A stretch of DNA of 55,824 nt from Bacteroidales bacterium (GTDB lineage: Bacteria > Bacteroidota > Bacteroidia > Bacteroidales > Paludibacteraceae), in NCBI GenBank assembly GCA_012519425.1, contig JAAYQF010000029.1:1-55824 (forward strand), read 5' to 3'. Under the pieces are notes generated by a model that saw only the letters and a list, made by a program, of their open reading frames with translations, did not search any database and had not been told where the DNA came from. Below are positions 26,001 through 35,119 of the stretch, piece after piece (position 1 is the stretch's first letter; each line of letters starts with the position of its first letter). The position numbers and the translations under genes are program-made.

Positions 26001-26031
26001 TTGGAGCAAACAAAAAGAAACAATATCTTTG
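26001..26031 (+). promoter_or_regulatory. Promoter of the ECF sigma gene
   Basis: TTG (26001-26003), 20 bases, TATCTTTG (26024-26031). The match to the housekeeping consensus suggests basal expression by the main sigma factor. It supports translation from 26095 instead of 26029. Confidence 0.7.
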
Positions 26032-26094
26032 ATGTCAATTTTTATATTTATTTTAGATCTATTAAAGTTTAGAAAAAGCAATATTATCAATGCA

Positions 26095-26694
26095 ATGACA
26101 ATATCAGAAAAAGAGTTGATACGTCAGTTAAAACACGGTGAGGACAAAGCATACCGCTACCTGTACGATGTCTATTACGAAATGTTGTGTCGTGTTGCCT
26201 ATGAATACCTGAAAGATGATTTTTTAGCTGAAACCATTGTTGGTGATACAATATTTAATTTCTATGAAAAAAGACTGACAATTGAAATTCAATCCTCACT
26301 CAGAGCATATTTTGTTCGTGCTGTACGTAATCGCTGTATCAGCTATCTACGACTCAGCCATGTTTCAAAAGAAACAAAACTTCAGCCGTCCGATGATTTA
26401 CTAGAATCGGAAGCGATTCTTGCCATTGCAGAAAATCATCCACTCGACACTTTACTCGAAAAAGAACTCAAATCACAAATATCTATGAGTATCGAACAAT
26501 TGCCTGACAAATGTCGCACAGTTTTCAAAATGAATCGCCTCGAAAATCTGAATTACCAAGAAATATCAGAAAAACTAGACATCTCGGTTAATACTGTAAA
26601 ATATCACATGAAAAATGCTTTATCGAGACTTCATTCCGATCTAAAAAAATACTTGATAACCTGGTTATTACTTTTTTTATCCAATATTCTATAA
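26095..26694 (+). CDS. ECF-type RNA polymerase sigma factor
   Basis: This is a 199-residue sigma-70 family regulator. Region 2 lies at about residues 5-90 (E-L-I-R-Q-L-K-H-G-E-D-K-A-Y-R-Y-L-Y), and region 4 at about 125-185 (L-P-D-K-C-R-T-V-F-K-M and a helix-turn-helix Y-Q-E-I-S-E-K-L-D-I-S-V-N-T-V). It should be held by the FecR-family protein encoded next and released when the STN-domain receptor binds ligand, then turn on the SusC/D operon. The frame could start at 26029, but the promoter box there argues for ATG at 26095. A short hydrophobic tail (T-W-L-L-L-F-L-S-N-I-L) is unusual. Confidence 0.93.
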   Translation: MTISEKELIRQLKHGEDKAYRYLYDVYYEMLCRVAYEYLKDDFLAETIVGDTIFNFYEKRLTIEIQSSLRAYFVRAVRNRCISYLRLSHVSKETKLQPSDDLLESEAILAIAENHPLDTLLEKELKSQISMSIEQLPDKCRTVFKMNRLENLNYQEISEKLDISVNTVKYHMKNALSRLHSDLKKYLITWLLLFLSNIL

Positions 26695-26705
26695 CAACAA
26701 ACACC

Positions 26706-26729
26706 TGAATCAGGTCTTGAATCAGATCT
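26706..26729. repeat. Tandem 12-bp direct repeat between sigma and anti-sigma genes
   Basis: TGAATCAGGTCT is followed immediately by TGAATCAGATCT, one mismatch. A T-rich run follows (26729-26747), so a weak terminator or a binding site is possible. Confidence 0.4.
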
Positions 26730-26785
26730 CTTTTTATTTTTTTTCAATTCTCACTACCCCAATCAAATTTTAAAACGTCATCATA

Positions 26786-27832
26786 ATGAATAGGAAAATA
26801 ATAATGAAAAATATTAATACAAATATTGATATTGATGAATTAATTGCCGGATATTGTTCTAATGAACTCAGTGTAAATGAAATCGGCCATTTACGTGACT
26901 GGTTGAATTTATCACCCGATAACAAAAAATATTTTCAGCAACGATTACAAATCTGGTTTTTCGCTACTGTGACAAACGACAAAGTCCGCTTTGACAAAGA
27001 AAAAGCATTCGAGCTTTTCCTAACCCGCAAGGCAGCATCACTTCAAAAACAAGTTTTTACAGAAAAACGCTTACCTCTTATTGTTTTTCGACGTATTGTC
27101 GCAGCTATTGCCATATTGCTCATTTTCGCGGGTGCCGGATACTGGTTGGGTGCCGGACGTGTCAAGGACTTAATTGCGGAAGATGTAGTAATGGAAGTGC
27201 CTTTCGGTTCCCGTTCAAAAATGTATCTCCCCGACGGCACCCTGGTCTGGCTGAATGCCGGTTCTACCCTTTCTTATGCGCAGAATTTTGGAGTTAACAA
27301 TCGTACTGTTAATCTCAAAGGCGAAGGATATTTTGAAGTGGTACATCAAAAGAAAAAACCTTTTTATGTGATTAGCGATGACCTCAAAATACATGTACTC
27401 GGCACAAAATTCAATTTACGCAATTATTTAGAAGAAGATGAAGCTCGGATAACGCTGTTGGAAGGAAGTGTTAAAGTAAATTGCAACTCAGTATCACAGC
27501 AGGAATTTTATTTAAAGCCTCATGAACAAATTATATATGACCGAGAAACAGCGATTGCCCGAACAACACTAACAAATGCTTTAAATTCACTGGAGTGGAC
27601 AAATGGTTATTTGTTTTTCGACAAGGAAAAACTACCTAACATTGCTCGTGAGTTAGAAAGATCTTACAACGTAAAAATCAAAATTGCAGACGAATCGTTG
27701 AAAACATTCAGATTTTACGGTGATTTCTCAAGAACGGAGCAAACCATACAAGAAGTGCTAGAAGTACTTGCATCAACTAAAAGGTTAAGTTATGAAATAA
27801 ATGGGAAAGAAATTATACTTAAAAAAAAGTAA
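26786..27832 (+). CDS. FecR-family anti-sigma factor
   Basis: This is an inner-membrane anti-sigma protein of 348 residues. The N-terminal cytoplasmic part (I-D-E-L-I-A-G-Y-C-S-N-E-L-S) should bind the sigma factor, a single transmembrane helix lies at 103-122, and the periplasmic FecR domain runs from about 138 to 245 (V-P-F-G-S-R-S-K-M-Y-L-P-D-G-T-L-V-W-L-N). A DUF4974 domain ends the protein (L-E-R-S-Y-N-V-K-I). It contacts the STN domain of the SusC receptor across the periplasm. An alternative ATG at 26804 exists. It lies 91 bases after the sigma gene. Confidence 0.93.
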   Translation: MNRKIIMKNINTNIDIDELIAGYCSNELSVNEIGHLRDWLNLSPDNKKYFQQRLQIWFFATVTNDKVRFDKEKAFELFLTRKAASLQKQVFTEKRLPLIVFRRIVAAIAILLIFAGAGYWLGAGRVKDLIAEDVVMEVPFGSRSKMYLPDGTLVWLNAGSTLSYAQNFGVNNRTVNLKGEGYFEVVHQKKKPFYVISDDLKIHVLGTKFNLRNYLEEDEARITLLEGSVKVNCNSVSQQEFYLKPHEQIIYDRETAIARTTLTNALNSLEWTNGYLFFDKEKLPNIARELERSYNVKIKIADESLKTFRFYGDFSRTEQTIQEVLEVLASTKRLSYEINGKEIILKKK

Positions 27833-27985
27833 AACTAAAAATATAGAATACCATGCAATTGACAATACATCGACATTAGAAGATTAGATTTTTTATCGGA
27901 TAGCAATGCTGTGATATTAAGGATTGCACAATCGTGCATATCATTATTTGTAATAAAATCTTAATATATATTTAATCAAAACATA

Positions 27986-28016
27986 TTGGAGTAGGCATAT
28001 AGAAAACATAACTTTG
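27986..28016 (+). promoter_or_regulatory. Promoter upstream of susC
   Basis: TTG (27986-27988), 20 bases, TAACTTTG (28009-28016), 29 bases before the start codon. It looks like the housekeeping consensus; whether the ECF sigma uses it or another site in this 212-base leader is not visible. Confidence 0.55.
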
Positions 28017-28044
28017 AACACCAAATTTTTTAAAACAATCATTT

Positions 28045-30843
28045 ATGAAAGAAAAATTGAAATTCATTTTAATGGTCTTGTCTCTTTACTGTTTCTCGTT
28101 TTCGACATTCTCTCAATCTGTAACACTGAATGTCAGAAACGTAACAGTAAAAGAAGCCATTGAACAGTTAAAACAAAACAGTGGTTACTCGTTTGTCTTC
28201 GAGGCTAGAGACTTGAATACCGGAAAACTTGTTTCTGTTCAGGCAAATCAAAGACCGGTAGAAGAAGTCGTTGAACAGATCCTGAAAGATCAAAACGTAT
28301 CTTACGAGATTAAAGACAGGAATATTGTCGTAACCCATGCAAAAGCTGATCAAAAAATTAATAAAAAATTAATAACCGGTGTGGTAACTGACAATTATCA
28401 CGAACCGATTATCGGAGCAACTGTTATTGATTTATCCACAAAAAACGGAACCATTACCGACGTGGATGGTAAATTTACATTAGAGGTTACAGATCAGTCA
28501 ACCCTGCAGGTCAGTTATGTAGGCTTTGCTCCCTCTGAAGTGGCTGTAGGCAACCAACAAGATCTGATTGTACAATTAAATGAAGATGCAAAAATGCTCG
28601 ATGAGCTGGTTGTAATCGGTTATGGTGTTGTGCGTAAAAGCGACTTAACCGGTTCTATTGCGAGTATCAAAATTGACGAATTGAATAAATCCACCGCCAA
28701 TCTTGAACAATCATTAATTGGACATACTCCCGGTGTACAAATTAAACAAACATCCGGAGCGCCCGGAGCAGGAACCAGTATTCGTATTCGTGGCATCAAT
28801 TCCGTCTACACAAGTGTAGAACCTTTATTTGTGGTTGACGGATTTCCCGCATCAAAAGACATATATATCAATCCCGCAGATGTGGCATCCATCGAAGTTT
28901 TGAAAGATGCTGCTTCCTCTGCCATTTACGGATCACGTGCAGCCGGTGGTGTGGTACTTATAACGACCAAAAGAGGTGAAAAAGATAAAACCAGGGTTGA
29001 ACTCGACTATCAGTTCTCCATGCAGGAATTATCAAGAAAAATCGACATGATGAACGCTGATGAATTACGTGAATTGCACCTCGATGGTTATAACAACACT
29101 TATTTCGATTTTTTGCGCATCAATAATATTTACGGTAGTGATGAGGAAAGATGGACACACAGCCGTGAAGATGACAACGACACAAGAGTTGCCCATGGTG
29201 CATCCAATCTGATGTTGATTGCACCTGATTTTCTTGCTACAAAATATGATACCGACTGGCAGGATGCTTTGTTCAGCAAGGCACCCATGCATCGCACCGG
29301 TGTAAGCATCTCCGGAGGAAGGGCAGGTCATAAATACATGTTCAGTTTGGGATACCTGAATCAGGATGGTATTGTTGCTCCTTCCAATCACAACAGAATA
29401 ACTTCCCGCTTGAACATGGACATTGATGTGTCAGATCGTTTTTCGATAGGAGTAAATTCAAACATGTTCTATGTGACGGAGCGAACTGTCAGAACCGATG
29501 GGCTGGCTTTTAATGACGGTCTTATCCTCAATACCTTGGGAATGCCTCCTCAATATCCTGTCTATGAAGAAGATGGCAGCTATGCTACCGGCTGGACTTA
29601 TCGCAACTTTGCATATCAGACTTTTGCCGGAGAGAATCCGGTTGCATTGAAAGATCTGATAGAACAGTATTACACAAGGACAAGATACAGTATCAATACA
29701 GATGCTCGCTATAAATTCTTTGATGGTCTGTATGCAAAAGTAAATGCGGGCTTACAAATTTCGGATCAAATTTATCGTTATTATCGTCCTGCAGGAGAAA
29801 TAGGACAATCAAACGGTTTTCCGGGAAGTTTTGACCTGCATGCCCGCGCCAGCAATGACCGCGACTTCAACACTGACTGGTTGCTCGAGACTACTCTAAA
29901 TTACGACAAAATATTCGGAAAACATTCCTTTAATGGTCTTGCAGGTTATTCCATGCAGAAGAAAAATTACGATAATATTGATGCTCGTGGTCAAGGATTC
30001 AAAAACGACCGCATTCCGGATCTAAGTGCTTCAGGTCCAACTGCTACGGACGAAAACGGAACCTCTGCTGTAACTTCTCGTGCTGCATGGTCTATTATGT
30101 CGTTTTTCGGTCGCGTGATTTATAATTACGACAGCCGCTATGTAATCAACGCGGCTCTGCGTGGTGATGGCAGTTCACGTTTCGGACCTGCAAAACGCTG
30201 GGGATATTTCCCTTCTGTTTCTGCCGGCTGGAATATATCCAATGAAGAGTTTTTTGATCCGTTGACTGACTTCATGACCATGCGACTCAGAGCAAGTTGG
30301 GGAATCAGCGGTAACTACAACATTAGCAATTACCGGCATATTCCAAATATGACTCAGGGAACTTACAACTTAGGACAAGGAACCGTATTTACCTACTATC
30401 CCTCAGCCTTCGTAGATCAGAAAATCGGTTGGGAAAAAACAAATCAGACAAACATCGGGGCTGACTTCACTTTCCTGAATGGGCGTTTGAATCTGATTGC
30501 AAACTATTATCATAGTGTTACCAACGACTTGTTGTACAATACAACTGTTTCGGCTGTAACAGGTTACACCGGTTCCTGGACCAATCTTGCCGAAGGTAAA
30601 GTATATAATGAAGGGTTTGACTTACAAATTGACGGAAGCATCATTGCAACCCAAGATGTAAAGTGGAATGCAGGATTTAACATCTCAGTTAACCGCAATA
30701 AGGTGATGGGACTTAGTGATGAAATCATAACCAAAGCACAACGTGGACAGATCACGCACATAACCCGCAACGGGCTACCGATTGGTTCCTTTTACGGCAT
30801 GGTTAGTCAAGGTATCATCAATGCCGATACGCCAATATTCTGA
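28045..30843 (+). CDS. SusC/RagA TonB-linked receptor, N-terminal portion (frameshifted)
   Basis: This reading frame gives 932 residues and then stops at TGA 30841. After a 24-residue signal peptide comes an STN domain (about 25-95, signal transduction to FecR), a carboxypeptidase-like beta sandwich (about 108-193, G-V-V-T-D-N-Y-H-E-P-I-I-G-A-T-V), a plug with V-V-V-I-G-Y-G-type TonB box and the R-I-R-G-I-N-S motif, and most of the beta barrel. The barrel continues in another frame at 30837-31502. A 1-base loss between about 30829 and 30840 would explain the break; restoring it gives about 1154 residues, the usual size. As written, the protein would lack its last barrel strands and should not insert properly. 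Confidence 0.9.
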   Translation: MKEKLKFILMVLSLYCFSFSTFSQSVTLNVRNVTVKEAIEQLKQNSGYSFVFEARDLNTGKLVSVQANQRPVEEVVEQILKDQNVSYEIKDRNIVVTHAKADQKINKKLITGVVTDNYHEPIIGATVIDLSTKNGTITDVDGKFTLEVTDQSTLQVSYVGFAPSEVAVGNQQDLIVQLNEDAKMLDELVVIGYGVVRKSDLTGSIASIKIDELNKSTANLEQSLIGHTPGVQIKQTSGAPGAGTSIRIRGINSVYTSVEPLFVVDGFPASKDIYINPADVASIEVLKDAASSAIYGSRAAGGVVLITTKRGEKDKTRVELDYQFSMQELSRKIDMMNADELRELHLDGYNNTYFDFLRINNIYGSDEERWTHSREDDNDTRVAHGASNLMLIAPDFLATKYDTDWQDALFSKAPMHRTGVSISGGRAGHKYMFSLGYLNQDGIVAPSNHNRITSRLNMDIDVSDRFSIGVNSNMFYVTERTVRTDGLAFNDGLILNTLGMPPQYPVYEEDGSYATGWTYRNFAYQTFAGENPVALKDLIEQYYTRTRYSINTDARYKFFDGLYAKVNAGLQISDQIYRYYRPAGEIGQSNGFPGSFDLHARASNDRDFNTDWLLETTLNYDKIFGKHSFNGLAGYSMQKKNYDNIDARGQGFKNDRIPDLSASGPTATDENGTSAVTSRAAWSIMSFFGRVIYNYDSRYVINAALRGDGSSRFGPAKRWGYFPSVSAGWNISNEEFFDPLTDFMTMRLRASWGISGNYNISNYRHIPNMTQGTYNLGQGTVFTYYPSAFVDQKIGWEKTNQTNIGADFTFLNGRLNLIANYYHSVTNDLLYNTTVSAVTGYTGSWTNLAEGKVYNEGFDLQIDGSIIATQDVKWNAGFNISVNRNKVMGLSDEIITKAQRGQITHITRNGLPIGSFYGMVSQGIINADTPIF

Positions 30844-31502
30844 TAGACAAAGCCAACCAAAATACACCAGACTACGTACTGACAGGACCTCCTGTGGCTG
30901 ATTATGACAATGTGTACATAGGTGACGTAAAATGGAAAGATGTAGATGGTAATGGTAAAATCACAGAAGATGACAGGGAAGTTATTGGAAACAATTATCC
31001 TGATTTTACTTTCGGATTCAATACCAGCTTTAATTGGAAAGGACTAAGTTTTTCAACGACTTTTGACGGACAGTACGGAGCGGAAGTTATCAACTTCTCA
31101 CGTTACTATATAGCAAACCAGGAAGGTGGAGTAAACACCATGAAGTCGGGTGTTGACCGTTACCGCGACGAAACAAATCCTGGAAATGGTATGATATATC
31201 GTGCTAACCGCGCAGCTAAAAACCTGAACACCAAGTTTTCAACGTATTTTGTTGAAGACGCTTCATTCCTGCGCTGTACAAACATCACATTAGGATACAA
31301 TCTATCAAATCAGTTCCTCAACAGACTTACCATCAACAATGTATATGTGTACGGAACAGTTGATAACGCTTTAATGCTTACTGACTACTTAGGTTATAAT
31401 CCTGATGTTGATTACAACTCCGGAAACTTGGCTCCGGGTATCGACTTTGGTACTTATCCGATAGCTCGTACTTATAGTTTAGGTGTAAAATTATCCTTCT
31501 AA
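30837..31502 (+). pseudogene. C-terminal part of the same SusC, out of frame
   Basis: Continuous coding from I-L-I-D-K-A-N-Q through the SusC-typical D-V-D-G-N-G-K-I-T-E-D-D-R-E-V-I-G motif to the terminal beta strand (S-L-G-V-K-L-S-F). It has no plausible independent start and no signal peptide, so it is the remainder of the upstream gene, not a separate one. No homopolymer lies at the break, which makes a polymerase-slippage explanation less likely but leaves assembly error or a true 1-base deletion. SusD follows after 17 bases. Confidence 0.85.
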
Positions 31503-31519
31503 CAACTAAAATTTACATT

Positions 31520-33007
31520 ATGAAAAAATATTTTAAATATCTATTAATTATATTGATTCCTGCTTTACTAAACAGCTGTGATTCGGAATTTCTGAATTTA
31601 AAAGACCCGAATGCATTCGATGTGTATAAGTTTTATCAAAGTGAGCAGGACATGGATGATGCCTTGTTGGCAGCTTATCAGGCTACACGGTCTTTCTACA
31701 ACTGGATGTTCTTTGTTACCGAAATGAAATCAGATAATGCTACTACTTTTGATTCAGGAACTTCAAGTGGATTGTACTATACCTTTGTTTCCCATCAGGT
31801 AACCTCGAACAATACCATAGTGGCAAACATCTGGAATGGATTGTACAATACCATTTATAAAGCCAACCTGGTACTCAAACACATTGACAAGGTAAAAATG
31901 AGCGATGAGAGTCGGGAAAGAATAATAGCTGAAGCAAAATTTCTACGGGGGCTGTCTCACTTCTACTTAGTGCGCTTATATGGACCTGTTCCGGTTGTCG
32001 ATAAGGTAGTCGAAACCATTACTGAGGCAAACGCCATGACCCGTCAACCAATATCTGATGCATACACCCTCATCATCAGCGACCTGGAAGCATTGGCAAA
32101 TTCAACTGTAGTGCCTGCATTCTATGATGCTAATAACGCAAACTTCGGTCGTGCAACAAGTACGGCAGGTGCAGCTTTACTTGGAAGGGTTTATCTCCAC
32201 ATGGCTGCCACACAGGGTAAAGATGAATATTATACCAATGCCATTACCTACCTGCAGAAAGCCATTACACTGAAAGGATATGATGACTTCCCTGCGGGAT
32301 CAACTTATCCCCGTGTTTTTGGAACATCCAACGAAGGTAATGAGGAAATCATTTTCCAGTGCATGTACCTGAGCACTTCAAGTGAATCATCTCCATTTGC
32401 ACAATACTTCCAGCCATTAGGATTGAAAGGTTTGACTTCTCAAATCGACGGGCGTGGGTTTAATGCCGGTCAGGAAAACCTGTTTTTGGAATATGAAACC
32501 GGTGACCGCCGTACTCCTATAGCCATCATGAAAGCGCCAAACAATCATTATTATACGAAAAAATACGTTGACTTATCGAATTCAACCGGTTACCATGGTA
32601 ACAACTGGATTGAAATTCGTTTTGCCGACGTATTTCTGATGCTGGCTGAAGCTTACGAAAAGAAAGGCATGACAAACGAAGCCAAGAGTTACTTAGACAA
32701 AGTACGTGTGCGCGCCAGTCTGCCTAAATACGATGCTTCAAACGCTGCTTATCACACCAAATATCCAACACTCCGGGATGCAATCTTCCACGAAAGAAGA
32801 GTTGAGTTATCGTTCGAAAACCAACGCTGGTTTGATCTGAGAAGAATGTATCCGGATGACAACGACTTTGTAACATTCATGCAAAGTGTGGAGGAACCTA
32901 ATGTTGGGAACAAATACACCGGCTTTAAAGCTTATGAAATTTTATTGCCACTACCTTATGATGAAGTGTTCCTGAATAAAAACCTGAATCAGAATGATGG
33001 ATATTAA
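31520..33007 (+). CDS. SusD/RagB outer-membrane lipoprotein
   Basis: This is a surface lipoprotein that captures the ligand over the SusC barrel. The leader ends L-L-N-S-C with Cys20; the mature N terminus S-E-F-L-N-L-K-D-P is typical. TPR-like helices run through the first half (A-K-F-L-R-G-L-S-H-F-Y-L-V-R), and the C-terminal R-V-E-L-S-F-E-N-Q-R-W-F-D-L-R-R motif is diagnostic for RagB/SusD. Length is 495 residues. It is intact even though its SusC partner is frameshifted. It starts 17 bases after susC and is followed by a long hairpin. Confidence 0.95.
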   Translation: MKKYFKYLLIILIPALLNSCDSEFLNLKDPNAFDVYKFYQSEQDMDDALLAAYQATRSFYNWMFFVTEMKSDNATTFDSGTSSGLYYTFVSHQVTSNNTIVANIWNGLYNTIYKANLVLKHIDKVKMSDESRERIIAEAKFLRGLSHFYLVRLYGPVPVVDKVVETITEANAMTRQPISDAYTLIISDLEALANSTVVPAFYDANNANFGRATSTAGAALLGRVYLHMAATQGKDEYYTNAITYLQKAITLKGYDDFPAGSTYPRVFGTSNEGNEEIIFQCMYLSTSSESSPFAQYFQPLGLKGLTSQIDGRGFNAGQENLFLEYETGDRRTPIAIMKAPNNHYYTKKYVDLSNSTGYHGNNWIEIRFADVFLMLAEAYEKKGMTNEAKSYLDKVRVRASLPKYDASNAAYHTKYPTLRDAIFHERRVELSFENQRWFDLRRMYPDDNDFVTFMQSVEEPNVGNKYTGFKAYEILLPLPYDEVFLNKNLNQNDGY

Positions 33008-33027
33008 ATAATAAAATAACAATATTC

Positions 33028-33069
33028 TTTTGCTTCTGTCTTCCGTTTTTTCGGAAGACAGAAGCAAAA
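33028..33069 (+). terminator. 18-bp perfect hairpin after susD
   Basis: An 18-bp perfect stem (arms 33028-33045 and 33052-33069) with a six-T loop. The stem closes with A:T pairs and is followed by A's, not T's, so it may act as an mRNA 3'-end stabiliser or partial terminator that separates high susC/D expression from the downstream genes. On the minus strand it would be followed by a short AT-rich stretch as well. Confidence 0.65.
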
Positions 33070-33104
33070 AAAGAAATAAATAAACAATTTTAGATTAAAA
33101 AAAT

Positions 33105-34889
33105 ATGAAAAAAATTACTTTATTAATGCTTTTTGCATTTACACTGTCCAACATGTATTCTGTGGATATTTCTTTGACAGAAGCATACAGCAATGTTGTC
33201 CAAACTAAGTCTGCACCATCCGATACAAAATGGAATGGTGATTATTTCGAATGGACAGTTTATAAAATCAGAAGAGGAACCAATGATAAATTTTCAGACA
33301 CACAAACACAAGCAAATTGGTTTGCTGCAGAAGGATATCTCTATTCTTCAGCAGCAGTAGAAGGAGGTATAAAGAATTTGTCAATAGATTGGTCACAATT
33401 TGGTGCAGAGTCAGGCATAACATTACGATTGATAATCACTATTGATGATGTCACAGTTGACTCAATCATTCGTGACGGCAATCTTGGCAAATGTGGAAAA
33501 CAAGTCTATACTAACACTGCCATAAACTCTAAGAAAAATGGTGTTCTCCGTTTAAACAACACCTCTTATACAACTGCAACCGGAGAGTTAGCTGCCAATG
33601 GTCGTTTTTTGATTGGTGATATTACCTGGACTCCATACCTTTGGTATCAGACAAAATCAGTAGCCATAGATGCAGGATCCAAATACACCAATACAAGTTT
33701 GATTAACAACTTAGATACAGACATGGATGTGCCCACTTATACAAGCAGTCATCCTCAATTTGCTACAGTTAATTCGGTAACAGGTGAGGTAACAGGTATT
33801 GCAGAAGGTACAACTACTATTACAGCTACCTCCGGTGATATTTCCGTAACTTACACGCTCTCTGTTAATCCCGACCTATTAGTTCCATCTTTTAATTATG
33901 AAAATAATTTCATCTATAAACTTTTAACGGATGTGCCTTTCACAAACACATTGACAAATAATTCGGATGGAACTGTTGCATATAGCAGTTCAAATACAGA
34001 TTGTGCAACAGTAAATACAAGTACGGGAGAAGTAACAATTCTTGCTGAAGGAACTACTACAATAACTGCATCAGTTCCTGAAACAGACAATTATCAGGCA
34101 GCAAGCGCTTCATATACCTTAGTAGTTAAACCCGCAAACTGGAAAATGGAAACATTTGACAATGAAACTACAACGGCATATTATACTTCCTCACCGGAAA
34201 CAGTTGTCGGCTCCCAGGCTAACTGGACAACTTATCTGGGAGGCATTCAGAAAAACACAAGTGCATTTCCCGGAACTAACGAAGGAGTTGCCATATTTAA
34301 AGCAAAATATCAGGATGCGGCTGAATACGCCTATTTGAAAAGCAGCACTATCTCAGGAGGAATTGACAGCCTTTGCTTTGCCTGGAATTCAAATGGAGTC
34401 GAAGGAACAGTAACCTGGGACATCCGCATACTTATCAACGACACTGAAGTTTACCAGTTTACTCAAGCAGGTAATGCAGCAATTCTTGAAGTTGCAGACA
34501 CAATAAAAGTTGGTAATCTTAAAATTGAAGGAAACTTTAACTTTAAGTTTATTAACATGTCAACAACCACAGATACATATACAAGTGGCAACAAAGGACG
34601 TTTTGCAATTAACGATTTACAATGGATTGGCTACAACGATCCAACAACCGTAAATGCACAAACTACTCACAAGTCATATATTTATCCTACACAGGTTAGT
34701 GACGTATTAAACATACAATCAACTTCAAAAGACTTTTTAGTAAAAATTTATAACCAGGTGGGAAGTCTGATTGCTGAATATGAAAATACAAATACAATCC
34801 CTTTCAGCAATTTTGCTGCGGGAATGTATATCGTCAGAATACAATCGGAAGACAAGGTGGATACTATTCAAAAGGTGTTAAAAAAATAG
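33105..34889 (+). CDS. Secreted T9SS-sorted protein with duplicated domain and Ig-like repeats
   Basis: This 594-residue protein has a signal peptide (M-K-K-I-T-L-L-M-L-F-A-F-T) and a T9SS type A sorting domain over the last 75 residues (I-Y-P-T-Q-V-S-D-V-L-N-I ... A-A-G-M-Y-I-V-R-I). Between them are an N-terminal domain (about 30-175), two bacterial Ig-like (BIG2) repeats at about 185-345 with V-T-G-E-V-T-G-I-A-E-G-T-T-T-I-T-A-T, and a second copy of the first domain at about 350-515; both copies close with G-R-F-x-I-x-D-x-x-W. No catalytic motif is seen, so it may be a substrate-binding surface protein. Confidence 0.82.
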   Translation: MKKITLLMLFAFTLSNMYSVDISLTEAYSNVVQTKSAPSDTKWNGDYFEWTVYKIRRGTNDKFSDTQTQANWFAAEGYLYSSAAVEGGIKNLSIDWSQFGAESGITLRLIITIDDVTVDSIIRDGNLGKCGKQVYTNTAINSKKNGVLRLNNTSYTTATGELAANGRFLIGDITWTPYLWYQTKSVAIDAGSKYTNTSLINNLDTDMDVPTYTSSHPQFATVNSVTGEVTGIAEGTTTITATSGDISVTYTLSVNPDLLVPSFNYENNFIYKLLTDVPFTNTLTNNSDGTVAYSSSNTDCATVNTSTGEVTILAEGTTTITASVPETDNYQAASASYTLVVKPANWKMETFDNETTTAYYTSSPETVVGSQANWTTYLGGIQKNTSAFPGTNEGVAIFKAKYQDAAEYAYLKSSTISGGIDSLCFAWNSNGVEGTVTWDIRILINDTEVYQFTQAGNAAILEVADTIKVGNLKIEGNFNFKFINMSTTTDTYTSGNKGRFAINDLQWIGYNDPTTVNAQTTHKSYIYPTQVSDVLNIQSTSKDFLVKIYNQVGSLIAEYENTNTIPFSNFAAGMYIVRIQSEDKVDTIQKVLKK

Positions 34890-34952
34890 TTTAGATCAAC
34901 AAGTAGAAAGGTTTTATTAAAGGAGCTGTGTCTCACAACTAGAAAACAGCAA

Positions 34953-35106
34953 GGTGTTTTAGAAATGTCTAAATGCAAGGTGCTGAGATTGAGGTCAGTA
35001 GGGCAGACCTGCGTGTCTGCTTTCGGTGTATGAGGCTGAATATCGAAAGTAACGTGGTTACTGAGCAAAGTCGAAGTGCAGCAGTTGAACAATATGAGAC
35101 AACGCC
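34953..35106 (+). mobile_element. MITE-like repeat, copy A
   Basis: The right half contains a 50-base block (35038-35087) identical to the reverse complement of 38521-38570. The left 35 bases (from GGTGTTTTAGAAATGTCTAA) match the other copy closely. The middle differs and holds a separate palindrome (GCAGAC/GTCTGC). Ends are degenerate inverted repeats. The copy lies inside the upstream extension of the next gene's frame, which is therefore not a real coding start. No transposase is nearby. Confidence 0.75.
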
Positions 35107-35119
35107 AAAAGTAAAGAAA

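Noticed and set aside
30829-30845. Programmed frameshift or phase variation in susC
   Set aside because: No slippery heptamer, homopolymer or repeat is at the break, so a programmed mechanism has no sequence support.
34973-35119. N-terminal extension of the EEP gene
   Set aside because: The extension translates the MITE-like repeat; the conserved signal sequence begins at 35120.
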